From assembly GCA_017512025.1 (NCBI GenBank), contig JAFWHH010000012.1:124001-188000 (forward strand): a DNA stretch of 64,000 bases. Reading direction: 5' to 3'. This document shows, piece by piece, positions 43,099 to 52,404 of this stretch. The DNA comes from Clostridia bacterium. Its GTDB lineage: Bacteria > Bacillota > Clostridia > TANB77 > CAG-508. The notes beneath the pieces were generated by a model. It was not told where the DNA came from, searched no databases, and worked only from the letters and a program-made list of their open reading frames with translations. The position numbers and the translations under genes were made by a program. The stretch's first letter is position 1, and each line of letters starts with the position of its first letter.

Positions 43099-43212
43099 GA
43101 AATAATCCTCCAAAATAATAATCATCTATTTGGTAGTATTTCTAGAAACTAATAATATATACAAAATAAATTAAAAAATAAATTAAAAAGAATTATTATA
43201 TTTTAGAGCAAT

Positions 43213-43240
43213 AAAAAAAGCTTCCAACTATGTTGAAAGC
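43213..43240 (-). terminator. Terminator after the DUF4870 gene
   Basis: On the minus strand, GCTTTCAAC and GTTGGAAGC form a 9-bp stem (one G-U pair) with a 3-base loop, followed by TTTTTTT. Confidence 0.85.
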
Positions 43241-43255
43241 TCTTTTTATATTTAA

Positions 43256-43561
43256 TTATTTTAATATTTTGATTTGTCCTAATAATGGAACTTCTTTTTC
43301 TTCTTGGTTAATAGCAGCTATTAATCCTAATAACCAGCAGATAAAGATAAATAAGTTATATACAACACTTAATAGCATTCCTAAGATAGGTAATACAGCA
43401 GTGAAGATACCTATAACTATTCCACCAGCTACAGCGAATATTGTTATTACTAAAGCTTGATTTAAGTGGAACTTAGCTCCTTCCTTATCTCCAGTACAAA
43501 AAGCTATAATTAGGCCGATAAATGTAAGATATGCAACCCAGCTAGTTGTTTTTGTATCCAT
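43256..43561 (-). CDS. DUF4870-type small membrane protein
   Basis: A 101-residue protein with three to four membrane helices. WVAYLTFIGLIIAFCTGDKEGAKFHLNQALVI is typical of the DUF4870 family, which has no established function. GGAGG precedes the ATG. Its promoter is on the minus strand: TTGTAA (43637-43632), 17 bases, TAGAAT (43614-43609). A 15-base palindrome (43589-43603) sits at the expected transcription start. Confidence 0.85.
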   Translation of the reverse strand: MDTKTTSWVAYLTFIGLIIAFCTGDKEGAKFHLNQALVITIFAVAGGIVIGIFTAVLPILGMLLSVVYNLFIFICWLLGLIAAINQEEKEVPLLGQIKILK

Positions 43562-43588
43562 AACAAATCCTCCTTTTAAATTTATTTA

Positions 43589-43637
43589 TGGAATATTATT
43601 CCACGACAATTCTACCATAATATACATTTTGTTACAA
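43589..43637 (-). promoter_or_regulatory. Promoter of the DUF4870 gene with a palindrome at the start site
   Basis: Minus-strand TTGTAA (43637-43632), 17 bases, TAGAAT (43614-43609). TGGAATATTATTCCA (43589-43603) is a perfect 15-base palindrome near +1, a possible operator. Confidence 0.6.
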
Positions 43638-43683
43638 TAAAATTAAAATATTTTTTTTAGAATAATTGAAACATAAAAAAGAC

Positions 43684-43712
43684 TTGAAAAAATGCGTAAA
43701 ATAAAGTATAAT
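43684..43712 (+). promoter_or_regulatory. Promoter of the trpS unit
   Basis: TTGAAA (43684-43689), 17 bases, TATAAT (43707-43712). Confidence 0.75.
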
Positions 43713-43744
43713 TAGTACTAATTCAGACTAAAGAAGGAGTTTAT

Positions 43745-43798
43745 ATGAAATTATTAATAAATAACATGATTGGAAGACGATGGCGCTCTATTTTTTAA
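43745..43798 (+). CDS. 17-residue leader peptide upstream of trpS
   Basis: AAGGAG precedes ATG 43745; the product MKLLINNMIGRRWRSIF ends at TAA 43796-43798, 33 bases before trpS. It contains a single Trp codon flanked by CGA and CGC, arginine codons that look uncommon in this AT-rich genome. The Trp codon lies in the loop of a small stem (43775-43779 with 43784-43789, one bulge) followed by ATTTTTT. Trp- or Arg-responsive control of trpS is plausible but unproven, as the stem is short. Confidence 0.55.
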   Translation: MKLLINNMIGRRWRSIF

Positions 43799-43831
43799 TT
43801 AATATAATATAAAAAATGGAGGGAATTGAAT

Positions 43832-44824
43832 ATGGAAGATAAGAAAATAATTTTAAGTGGAATACAAGCCACAGGTGATTTACATTTAGGACATTATATT
43901 GGAGTTTTAAAAAGATTTGTTGAGATGCAAGAAAAGTACAACTGTTACTATATGGTTGCTAATTTACATGCATTAACAGTTAGAAGAGATCCAGAAGAAT
44001 TAAGAGAGAATGCATATAAATTACTTGCATCATATATTGCTGCTGGACTTGATCCAGAAAAGAGCACAATATTTTTACAATCACAAGTGCATGAACATGC
44101 AGAGCTTGGTTGGGTATTAGATTGCTACACATATATGGGTGAGCTTAATAGAATGACTCAATTTAAAGATAAATCTGCTAAACATGCTGACAATATTAAT
44201 GCTGGACTATTTACATATCCTGCATTAATGGCTGGAGATATTTTACTTTATCAAACAGATTTAGTACCAACAGGTGAGGATCAAAAACAGCACGTTGAGC
44301 TAACTAGAGATTTGGCAGAGAGATTCAATAAATTATATGGTGATACATTCAAAATACCAGAGCCATTTATTGAAAAAGTTGGAGCTAGAATAATGGGACT
44401 TCAAGATCCAACTAGCAAGATGAGTAAAAGCAGTACAATTCCAAATGATACAATAATGCTTATTGATACACCTGACGAAATAATGAAAAAGGTTAAGAAA
44501 GCTGTTACTGATTCAGAAGGAATTGTTAAATTTGATGTAGCAAATAAACCAGGTGTAAGTAACCTAATGACAATTTATAGCATTATAAAAGGTATTTCTA
44601 TTGAAGATGTAGAAAAAGAATTTGATGGAAAAGGATATGGAGATTTTAAGACAGCTGTTGGTGAAGCAATAGTTAAAGAGCTTGAACCATTCCAAACTAA
44701 ATATAATGAACTTATAAATAATAAAGAGTATTTAGAGAGCATATACACAGAAGGATCTAGAAAAGCTGCTGAAAAAGCAAGCAAAACATTAAGAGATGTA
44801 TATGACAAACTTGGACTAATTTAA
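43832..44824 (+). CDS. trpS: Tryptophanyl-tRNA synthetase
   Basis: The 330-residue class Ic synthetase has the HLGH motif at residues 18-21 in TGDLHLGHYIG and KMSKS at 196-200. GGAGGG precedes ATG 43832, which is preferred over the TTG two codons upstream. Normal length. It lies behind a short leader ORF containing one Trp codon; there is no T-box, since the leader is only about 110 bases. Confidence 0.97.
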   Translation: MEDKKIILSGIQATGDLHLGHYIGVLKRFVEMQEKYNCYYMVANLHALTVRRDPEELRENAYKLLASYIAAGLDPEKSTIFLQSQVHEHAELGWVLDCYTYMGELNRMTQFKDKSAKHADNINAGLFTYPALMAGDILLYQTDLVPTGEDQKQHVELTRDLAERFNKLYGDTFKIPEPFIEKVGARIMGLQDPTSKMSKSSTIPNDTIMLIDTPDEIMKKVKKAVTDSEGIVKFDVANKPGVSNLMTIYSIIKGISIEDVEKEFDGKGYGDFKTAVGEAIVKELEPFQTKYNELINNKEYLESIYTEGSRKAAEKASKTLRDVYDKLGLI

Positions 44825-44838
44825 ATTTTGACTTAAGA

Positions 44839-44869
44839 GGCATTTTTATATTTCATGTATAAAAATGCC
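44839..44869 (+). terminator. Hairpin between trpS and obg
   Basis: GGCATTTTTATA and TATAAAAATGCC form a perfect 12-bp stem with a 7-base loop. TTAGATAATG follows, so the U tract is missing. Confidence 0.6.
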
Positions 44870-44900
44870 TTAGATAATGAATAAAAAAGAAAATTATTAA

Positions 44901-46211
<1,311 letters not shown>

Positions 46212-46244
46212 TATGTTTTTTCTGTGAAATTCTTAATTTTAATA

Positions 46245-46288
46245 TTGACATCCAATTATTCTGACATTATAATGCGAACACAAGTTCA
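46245..46288 (+). promoter_or_regulatory. dinD promoter with LexA box
   Basis: TTGACA (46245-46250), 17 bases, TATAAT (46268-46273), followed directly by CGAACACAAGTTCA (46275-46288), close to the Gram-positive SOS box CGAACRNRYGTTYG. Confidence 0.8.
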
Positions 46289-46364
46289 TAAAAATAAATA
46301 AACGAACCACAAAACATTGTAATGAATGTAGTAAGAACTAAATCTATTTTAGGAGGTAGTTTTT

Positions 46365-47204
46365 ATGGAAAATTCATTAGAAACAAATTACACAAATGAT
46401 TTCGAAGGAATCAAACACACAGATGAGGAAGGAAGAGAATATTGGTATGCAAGAGAGCTGCAAAAAGTATTACAATATTCTGAATGGAGAAAGTTTGAAG
46501 GAGTTATTTCAAAAGCAAAGAAAGCATGTGAAAACAGCGGAATAGATGTGCTTGATCATTTTGTCGGCGCCGACAAGTTGTCAAAACGCAATAATAACGC
46601 CGAGGTAATTATAAAGGATTACAAACTTACACGTTATGCATGCTACTTAATAGCTCAAAATGGAGATTGCAGAAAAAAAGTAATTGCGACTGCTCAAACA
46701 TACTTTGCTGTTCAAACTAGAAAGCAAGAATTAAGTGAAAAAGAGTATGGTATGCTCTCTGAAGATGAAAAGAGACTGTATAAAAGAGATTTAACTAAAA
46801 AAGGAAATTATTCATTAAATCAAACAGCAAAAGAAGCTGGTGTTAAGAACTTTGATAAATTCCACAATAGTGGTTACAAAGGATTATACAACGGAGAAAC
46901 AGCCGATGATATTGCCAAAAGAAAAGGATTAAGATATCGAGAAGATATTTTAGATAATATGGGAATTGAAGAACTTGCAGCAAATCTATTTAGAATTACG
47001 CAAACAGAAGCAAAATTAAAAAAAGATGGTGTACATACAGAAAATAAAGCAAATGAAACTCATTATAATGTAGGGGCTGCAGTTAGAAATACAATAAAAG
47101 AATTAGGTGGAACTATGCCTGAAGATTTGCCAACACCAGAAAAGAGTCTAAAACAAATAGAAAAAGAGAAGAATAAAAAAATAAAGGAAAAAAATAAAAA
47201 TTAA
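46365..47204 (+). CDS. dinD: DNA-damage-inducible protein DinD
   Basis: The 279-residue protein has the BRO-N-like N-terminal domain and the DinD signature EYWYARELQKVLQYSEWRKFEGVISKAK and RYACYLIAQNGDCRKKVIATAQTYFAVQTRKQE. In E. coli DinD is SOS-induced and binds or inhibits RecA. AGGAGG precedes the ATG. A LexA-box-like site overlaps its promoter region, and lexA is directly downstream. The C-terminus is very Lys-rich. Confidence 0.92.
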   Translation: MENSLETNYTNDFEGIKHTDEEGREYWYARELQKVLQYSEWRKFEGVISKAKKACENSGIDVLDHFVGADKLSKRNNNAEVIIKDYKLTRYACYLIAQNGDCRKKVIATAQTYFAVQTRKQELSEKEYGMLSEDEKRLYKRDLTKKGNYSLNQTAKEAGVKNFDKFHNSGYKGLYNGETADDIAKRKGLRYREDILDNMGIEELAANLFRITQTEAKLKKDGVHTENKANETHYNVGAAVRNTIKELGGTMPEDLPTPEKSLKQIEKEKNKKIKEKNKN

Positions 47205-47217
47205 CAAGAACTTTTGT

Positions 47218-47246
47218 TTGACTTTTGCTAAAACATATGTTATGAT
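47218..47246 (+). promoter_or_regulatory. lexA promoter with overlapping LexA-like box
   Basis: TTGACT (47218-47223), 17 bases, TATGAT (47241-47246). AAAACATATGTTAT (47230-47243) is a degenerate match to CGAAC-N4-GTTCG, overlapping the -10 as expected for autoregulation. Confidence 0.7.
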
Positions 47247-47275
47247 TTTTTTAGTTATTTAAAAGGAGTGATTTT

Positions 47276-47941
47276 ATGCCAAGAAAGAAAAGCCTTGAGT
47301 TAGGTAAAAGAGAAAAAGACATATTAAGCTTTATTGAAAAGAACATTAAAGAGCATGGTTATCCACCATCAGTTAGAGAAATCGGTAAGTCTGTTGGATT
47401 AAGCTCAACAGCTACTGTTCATGGATATTTAACTAAACTTGAAGAAAAAGGTTATATTAAAAAAGAAAACCAAAAAGGTAGAGCTTTGAGATTAGTTAAA
47501 GGTAATAAGAATGACGATAAAAAACAAACTAAGATTGAAGAAACAAAGAATTATTATACAGATAAAGAAATGGTTGATGTTCCTGTTGTTGGAAAGATTA
47601 CAGCTGGTGCACCTATCTTAGCTGTAGAGAATATTACAGATACTTTCCCAATTCCACTTTCATTTGTTGGAAACTGCGAAAGCTTTATGCTTACAGTAAG
47701 TGGTGAAAGTATGATTGAAGCTGGTATTTTAGATGGAGACTTCATACTAGTTAAGAAACAAAATGTAGCAAGAAATGGTGAAATTGTTGTAGCTTTAATT
47801 GAAGATGAAGCAACAGTTAAAACATTCTATAAAGAGAAAGATCATATTAGATTACAACCAGAAAATAGTTCAATGGATCCAATTATTGTTCCAGATTGTA
47901 AAATACTTGGAGTTGTTTCTGGTGTATTCAGAAAGTTATAA
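47276..47941 (+). CDS. lexA: SOS repressor LexA
   Basis: The 221-residue protein has a winged helix-turn-helix ([25 protein letters not shown]), a charged linker, the Ala-Gly self-cleavage site A110-G111 in ITAGAPI, and the Ser/Lys dyad S145 (SGESMIEAG) and K182 (ATVKTFY). It represses SOS genes until RecA-stimulated autocleavage. AAAGGAG precedes the ATG. A small membrane-protein gene follows 18 bases later and may be co-expressed. Confidence 0.97.
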   Translation: MPRKKSLELGKREKDILSFIEKNIKEHGYPPSVREIGKSVGLSSTATVHGYLTKLEEKGYIKKENQKGRALRLVKGNKNDDKKQTKIEETKNYYTDKEMVDVPVVGKITAGAPILAVENITDTFPIPLSFVGNCESFMLTVSGESMIEAGILDGDFILVKKQNVARNGEIVVALIEDEATVKTFYKEKDHIRLQPENSSMDPIIVPDCKILGVVSGVFRKL

Positions 47942-47959
47942 TAAAAGGGGAGTATAGTT

Positions 47960-48457
47960 ATGGATAGAATGAAAACCTTTTTCATATATTTTCTAATATT
48001 TGTTGGAATATATGTAGTAAGTCAATTATTAATAAATGCTTATATCAAAACATCATACTATAAGATTGAATCATACGATATTTGTGATGATCAATTAACA
48101 ATTACAATTGATAGAGCAGGTACAAGAGCTTCAAAAGATGACGGATATATACAAGGTAAAATATCAAATAATGGAGATTTAAAATCACCAGTTAAATATA
48201 TGAAGGTAGAATTATATTCAGAGAAAGAAGTTAACCTTGGTGAAGAGTATGTAAAAATCGAAGAAATGAATCCAAACGATGTTAAGGATTTCAAAGTTAG
48301 ATTTACATGCGACTATGTTAAGCATTTTAAAATTAGCTTCTTAACACAAGAGCAAATGGATGAAGTTAATGCTAACAAAGAAAAATTAAATCTACCAAGT
48401 TTTGAACCTAATGGAGATGTAGAAAATATTATTAATATGGTTGAACCAAAAAGATAA
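47960..48457 (+). CDS. Single-pass membrane protein of unknown function (165 aa)
   Basis: One N-terminal membrane segment (about residues 6-28) and an extracytoplasmic beta-rich domain with SDGY-type turns; no lipobox or recognised domain. The composition (LKSPVKYMKVELYSEKEVNLG) resembles FxLYD-type folds found in small Gram-positive surface proteins, but this is only an impression. GGGGAG precedes the ATG. It lies 18 bases after lexA and ends at a strong terminator, so it may be expressed as part of the SOS unit. Confidence 0.6.
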   Translation: MDRMKTFFIYFLIFVGIYVVSQLLINAYIKTSYYKIESYDICDDQLTITIDRAGTRASKDDGYIQGKISNNGDLKSPVKYMKVELYSEKEVNLGEEYVKIEEMNPNDVKDFKVRFTCDYVKHFKISFLTQEQMDEVNANKEKLNLPSFEPNGDVENIINMVEPKR

Positions 48458-48461
48458 TAAC

Positions 48462-48497
48462 AAAAAACATATATGCATTAAACATATATGTTTTTTT
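48462..48497 (+). terminator. Terminator of the lexA unit
   Basis: AAAAAACATATATG and CATATATGTTTTTT form a 14-bp stem with a 7-base loop, followed by further T. Confidence 0.9.
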
Positions 48498-48520
48498 GTT
48501 ACCTTGAAGTTAGTTTTCCA

Positions 48521-48549
48521 TTGAATTAACGAATACTTGATGTTATAAT
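48521..48549 (+). promoter_or_regulatory. Distal promoter of mreB
   Basis: TTGAAT (48521-48526), 17 bases, TATAAT (48544-48549). Confidence 0.7.
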
Positions 48550-48582
48550 AGGATGGCGCATATTTTGCCAAAATAAATTGGT

Positions 48583-48619
48583 ATTACATATTGCCTTTTT
48601 ACGCAATATGTAATATAAT
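48583..48619 (+). promoter_or_regulatory. Proximal mreB promoter embedded in a 12-bp perfect inverted repeat
   Basis: TTGCCT (48591-48596), 17 bases, TATAAT (48614-48619). ATTACATATTGC (48583-48594) and GCAATATGTAAT (48603-48614) are perfect inverted copies spaced by eight bases, overlapping the -35 and reaching the -10. Such a site could be bound by a dimeric repressor; in transcripts from the distal promoter it would instead be an RNA hairpin. Confidence 0.7.
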
Positions 48620-48672
48620 CGTAACGAAATTGCAACAAAAGTGTAATATACACCTGAAAGGAAAGATGAAAT

Positions 48673-49683
48673 ATGTTCAATTGGGGTCAAGATATAGGTA
48701 TAGATTTAGGAACTGCAACAGTAATTGCATACGTTAAAGGAAAAGGTATCGTTTTAAGAGAGCCTTCTGTTGTTGCTGTAGATAGCAATACAAACGAAGT
48801 TTTAGCTGTTGGTAGAGAAGCTAGAAGAATGCTTGGAAGAACTCCAGGAAATATAGTAGCTACAAGACCTTTAAGAGAAGGTGTTATTTCTAATTACACA
48901 GTTACAGAAAAAATGCTTAAATACTTTATTAACAGAGTATGTGGAAGATTCTTATTCTCACCAAGAATAATGATTTGTATTCCTTCTCAAGTTACTGAAG
49001 TAGAGAAAAAAGCTGTTATAGATGCTGCTACTCAAGCAGGAGCTAGAAAAGTTTATTTAATTGAAGAGCCAATTGCTGCGGCTATTGGTGCAGGTATTGA
49101 TATTGCTAAACCATGTGGAAATATGGTTGTTGATATCGGTGGTGGTACAACAGATATTGCTGTTATTTCACTTGGTGGATCAGTTGTTAGTACATCACTT
49201 AAAATTGCTGGAGATAAATTTGATGAGTACATTGTTAAATATATAAAGAAAAAGCATAATATCATGATTGGAGAAAGAACAGCCGAGGATTTAAAAATCA
49301 ATATTGGTTGTGTTTATCCAAAAATGCAAGATACTGAAATGGACATTCGTGGTAGAGATTTAATTGATGGCCTTCCAAAGACTGTTACAATTTATTCAAG
49401 CGAAATGCTTGAAGCAATGATCGAACCAGCATTGATGATTGTTGATGCAGTTCACTCAGTACTAGAAAGAACACCACCAGAGCTTGCAGCTGATATTAGC
49501 GATAAAGGTATCTACATGACAGGTGGAGGATGCTTAGTTGATGGCTTAGATAAATTATTACAAGAAAAAACAGGTATTAATGTTATGATTGCTCAAGATG
49601 CAGTTTCTTGTGTTGCTCTTGGTACAGGCAAAGCATTAGATACATTAGATACATTAGATGGAAAACCATCTCGTAGAAGATAA
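48673..49683 (+). CDS. mreB: Actin-like cell-shape protein MreB/Mbl
   Basis: The 336-residue protein has the MreB phosphate-binding motifs DIGIDLGTATVIAYV and VDIGGGTTDIAVISLGG, RTPGNIVATRPLREGV and IEEPIAAAIGAG. MreB filaments guide elongation of the rod cell wall. mreC and mreD are not adjacent, so this may be a stand-alone paralogue (Mbl or MreBH type). GAAAGGAAAG precedes the ATG. Two promoters and a palindrome lie upstream. Confidence 0.93.
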   Translation: MFNWGQDIGIDLGTATVIAYVKGKGIVLREPSVVAVDSNTNEVLAVGREARRMLGRTPGNIVATRPLREGVISNYTVTEKMLKYFINRVCGRFLFSPRIMICIPSQVTEVEKKAVIDAATQAGARKVYLIEEPIAAAIGAGIDIAKPCGNMVVDIGGGTTDIAVISLGGSVVSTSLKIAGDKFDEYIVKYIKKKHNIMIGERTAEDLKINIGCVYPKMQDTEMDIRGRDLIDGLPKTVTIYSSEMLEAMIEPALMIVDAVHSVLERTPPELAADISDKGIYMTGGGCLVDGLDKLLQEKTGINVMIAQDAVSCVALGTGKALDTLDTLDGKPSRRR

Positions 49684-49732
49684 AAAATGTAATAATATAT
49701 ATGGAAATGTATAAAATAAAAATATATATGTA

Positions 49733-49762
49733 TTTAAAGACTTATGAAAATAAGTCTTTAAA
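49733..49762 (+). terminator. Hairpin after mreB
   Basis: TTTAAAGACTTAT and ATAAGTCTTTAAA form a 13-bp stem with a 4-base loop; AATTC follows, so termination depends on the U residues inside the stem. Confidence 0.6.
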
Positions 49763-49809
49763 AATTCACAGATAGTTACATAAAAAGTAATAAATAAAAG
49801 GAGAATAAA

Positions 49810-50796
49810 ATGTTTTTACAAATAATTATTATGCTGGTAGGTTTTGTACTTCTAGTAAAAGGTGCAGATTTATTAGTAGATGGAGCAAGTAATATAGCAA
49901 AGAAATTCCATATACCAGAGATAGTAATAGGTTTAACAATCGTTTCGATTGGTACATCAATGCCAGAGTTAATGGTTAGTTTAACGTCAGCTGTAGAAGG
50001 ACATTCTGATATATCAATTGGTAATGTTATAGGAAGTAATATTGCAAACTTATTATTGATATTAGGAATGTGTGCTATTATCAAGAACTTAAACTTTAAA
50101 AAAGAGACTAAGTTTTTTGAGAGTCCATTTGCTTTTATTATAACAATTTTGTTATTTATATTTGCTAACAATAGAATAGTAGATCAAACAGGAACAATTG
50201 CTAGATTTGAGGGTATTATCTTAGTAGTTCTTTGTGTTTTATTTATAATTTATAATATTATAATGGCTAAAAAGGGTGAAGAGTTTGATGGTATAAGCAA
50301 AGATTTAGTAATTGTTAATATAGAAATGAGCACAGCTAGATATACAATCAAATCAATTATATTCATAATTCTTGGTATTGTATGTTTAAAATTTGGTGGA
50401 GATTTCGTTGTTAATAGCGCATCTGAGATAGCTAGAATGCTTGGTATGAGTGAAAAGCTAATAAGTTTAACAATAATTGCTGTTGCAACAAGCTTACCTG
50501 AGCTTGCAACATCTGTTATAGCAACTAAGAAGGGTGAAGTAGATTTAGCTATTGGTAATATTATTGGTTCTTGTATTTTCAATATATTATTAATAATAGG
50601 TGTATCTGCGATTATAACTCCAATTGGATATAGTGTAAGCTATAACAAAGATATTATTTGTTTAATGGTTGCAACATTATTCTTGGCATTATTCCCATTC
50701 ATTGGAAAGAAAGATGAGATGACAAGAGTAAATGGTAGTATTTATTTAGTTGGATATATTGCTTATATGATTAGTTTAATTGTTACAAATTTATAG
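49810..50796 (+). CDS. Calcium/sodium antiporter (CaCA family, YrbG-like)
   Basis: The 328-residue protein has about ten membrane helices and both alpha repeats: GLTIVSIGTSMPELMVSLTSA with IGNVIGSNIANLLLILG, and LTIIAVATSLPELATSVIATKKGEVDLAIGNIIGSCIFNILLIIG. It probably exchanges Na+ (or H+) for Ca2+. AAAGGAG precedes the ATG. The terminator 50801-50829 follows immediately. Confidence 0.93.
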   Translation: MFLQIIIMLVGFVLLVKGADLLVDGASNIAKKFHIPEIVIGLTIVSIGTSMPELMVSLTSAVEGHSDISIGNVIGSNIANLLLILGMCAIIKNLNFKKETKFFESPFAFIITILLFIFANNRIVDQTGTIARFEGIILVVLCVLFIIYNIIMAKKGEEFDGISKDLVIVNIEMSTARYTIKSIIFIILGIVCLKFGGDFVVNSASEIARMLGMSEKLISLTIIAVATSLPELATSVIATKKGEVDLAIGNIIGSCIFNILLIIGVSAIITPIGYSVSYNKDIICLMVATLFLALFPFIGKKDEMTRVNGSIYLVGYIAYMISLIVTNL

Positions 50797-50800
50797 TAAA

Positions 50801-50829
50801 AGAAAAGGGCTTAGCTCTTTTCTTTTTTT
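50801..50829 (+). terminator. Terminator after the Ca2+ antiporter gene
   Basis: AGAAAAGGGCT and AGCTCTTTTCT pair over 11 positions (one G-U) with little loop, followed by TTTTTT. Confidence 0.85.
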
Positions 50830-50891
50830 CGTTTATTTGATAGAATTGTGATATAAAATTAGTTTTAAATAAAAGATTAAGGAGATTTATT

Positions 50892-51842
50892 ATGAAAGAT
50901 AAAAAGACAAGATTAATTACTATACTTGGAATATTAGTTTCTATATTAGCAATTGTTATTGCTCGAGTTAGATACAATATAAGAGCTAATAAGGCAAAAT
51001 CAAATATAGATAATCAAATGGCAGAAATAAATCGCATTAATGAAGAAAGAAATCAACTTGAAAATATTTCTGACATTGCTAATAAAGCAAGGGAAGATGC
51101 AAAAAAAGAAGAGAATACTGTTCAAGAAAATAAAAAAGAAGAAGAAAATAAAACTGAGGAGACAAACAATAAAAGCAATGACGAGTCAAATAAACAAGAA
51201 AGAAAAGCTACTAATAAAAATGTTATTGTTATAGATCCCGGACATCAAACAAGAGGAAATTCTGAAAAAGAGCCAATCGGACCAGGAGCGTCAGAGACTA
51301 AGGCTAAAGTAACAGGTGGTGCTACAGGTGTTTCTACTGGTCAAACAGAATATAATCTTAATCTAAAAGTTGCATTAAAGCTTAGAGATGCTCTAGAAGC
51401 TAAAGGATATACAGTTATTATGACTAGAACAACAAATGATGTTAACATTAGTAATAGCGAAAGAGCAAAGATTGCTAATGAAGCTGGTGCAGCTGTGTTT
51501 ATAAGAATACATGCTAATTCAGTAGATAGTAGCTCTACTAAAGGTGTGCTTACAATGTGTCAAACATCTAGCAACGTTTATAATGGAGATTTAGCTGGAG
51601 AAAGCTATAAATTATCTAAGGCTGTTCTAAATAACTTTGTAGAGGCAACTGGTGCAGTTAATAAAGGTGTTACAAGAACAGATACAATGAGTGGTATTAA
51701 CTGGTGTACAGTACCAACTACTATCGTTGAAATGGGATTCTTAAGTAACCCAGAAGAAGATGAATTAATGGCTACAGATGAATACCAAGATAAAATGGTA
51801 TCTGGAATGGTTAACGGAATAATTGAGTATTTAAATGACTAA
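50892..51842 (+). CDS. N-acetylmuramoyl-L-alanine amidase (Amidase_3)
   Basis: The 316-residue protein cleaves the amide between muramic acid and the stem peptide in peptidoglycan. One N-terminal membrane helix (about residues 9-26) and a coiled coil/charged linker precede an Amidase_3 domain with zinc ligands in IDPGHQ (H118), the QTEYNLN glutamate, FIRIHANS and the catalytic glutamate in VEMGFLSN. It acts outside the cell, tethered to the membrane. AAGGAG precedes the ATG. A small membrane-protein gene starts 14 bases later. Confidence 0.93.
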   Translation: MKDKKTRLITILGILVSILAIVIARVRYNIRANKAKSNIDNQMAEINRINEERNQLENISDIANKAREDAKKEENTVQENKKEEENKTEETNNKSNDESNKQERKATNKNVIVIDPGHQTRGNSEKEPIGPGASETKAKVTGGATGVSTGQTEYNLNLKVALKLRDALEAKGYTVIMTRTTNDVNISNSERAKIANEAGAAVFIRIHANSVDSSSTKGVLTMCQTSSNVYNGDLAGESYKLSKAVLNNFVEATGAVNKGVTRTDTMSGINWCTVPTTIVEMGFLSNPEEDELMATDEYQDKMVSGMVNGIIEYLND

Positions 51843-51856
51843 TTTAGGAGTTTTAT

Positions 51857-52351
51857 ATGGATTATAAAAGAGCATTCAAATTATTAGGAATAATATTAAT
51901 AATTTCAATTATACTAGTAATTGGTTATGAAATAATTGATGGAATATCACAAAAAAATGAGATAAAGAAGAAGGTATATTTAAAAACGGAAGAGCAAAGA
52001 TTTGTTAGTTATAATCAGCTAATAAAAGATATAAAATCTACTGAAAATGGCGGAAAGATAAAGTATGCAAAATCAATAAACAATACAGAAAATCAAACTT
52101 CATACGGAGAGGGATATTCAGTTGTAAAATCAGATACGTCAGATGGAGACATGTACGAATTCTATGTAAATGGAAGATGTATTTATATCTCTCAAACAAA
52201 AAATAAGAGCTCTGGTATGACAAAGCAAACTAAAAATATATTATTATTTCTAATTATTGTTATTATGGGAGCTATAGAACTTGTATTTTATATCAAATAT
52301 AAAAAAATATCTAAAAGCGATAAAATTATTGAAGATAAAAAATCGGTTTGA
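51857..52351 (+). CDS. Two-helix membrane protein of unknown function (164 aa)
   Basis: Hydrophobic helices at about residues 8-27 and 122-143 frame a polar extracytoplasmic segment of about 95 residues, with a basic C-terminal tail. No domain recognised. It follows the amidase by 14 bases, so an operon and an envelope role are likely. The promoter of the next gene (52329-52357) lies over its 3' end. Confidence 0.65.
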   Translation: MDYKRAFKLLGIILIISIILVIGYEIIDGISQKNEIKKKVYLKTEEQRFVSYNQLIKDIKSTENGGKIKYAKSINNTENQTSYGEGYSVVKSDTSDGDMYEFYVNGRCIYISQTKNKSSGMTKQTKNILLFLIIVIMGAIELVFYIKYKKISKSDKIIEDKKSV

Positions 52352-52357
52352 TATAAT
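52329..52357 (+). promoter_or_regulatory. Promoter of the 235-residue gene, overlapping the upstream gene
   Basis: TTGAAG (52329-52334), 17 bases, TATAAT (52352-52357); it overlaps the last codons of the preceding ORF. Confidence 0.6.
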
Positions 52358-52404
52358 TATTTTGAACGAAGGATAAAGTAAATTGAAAGGGGTAAATACA
52401 GAAG

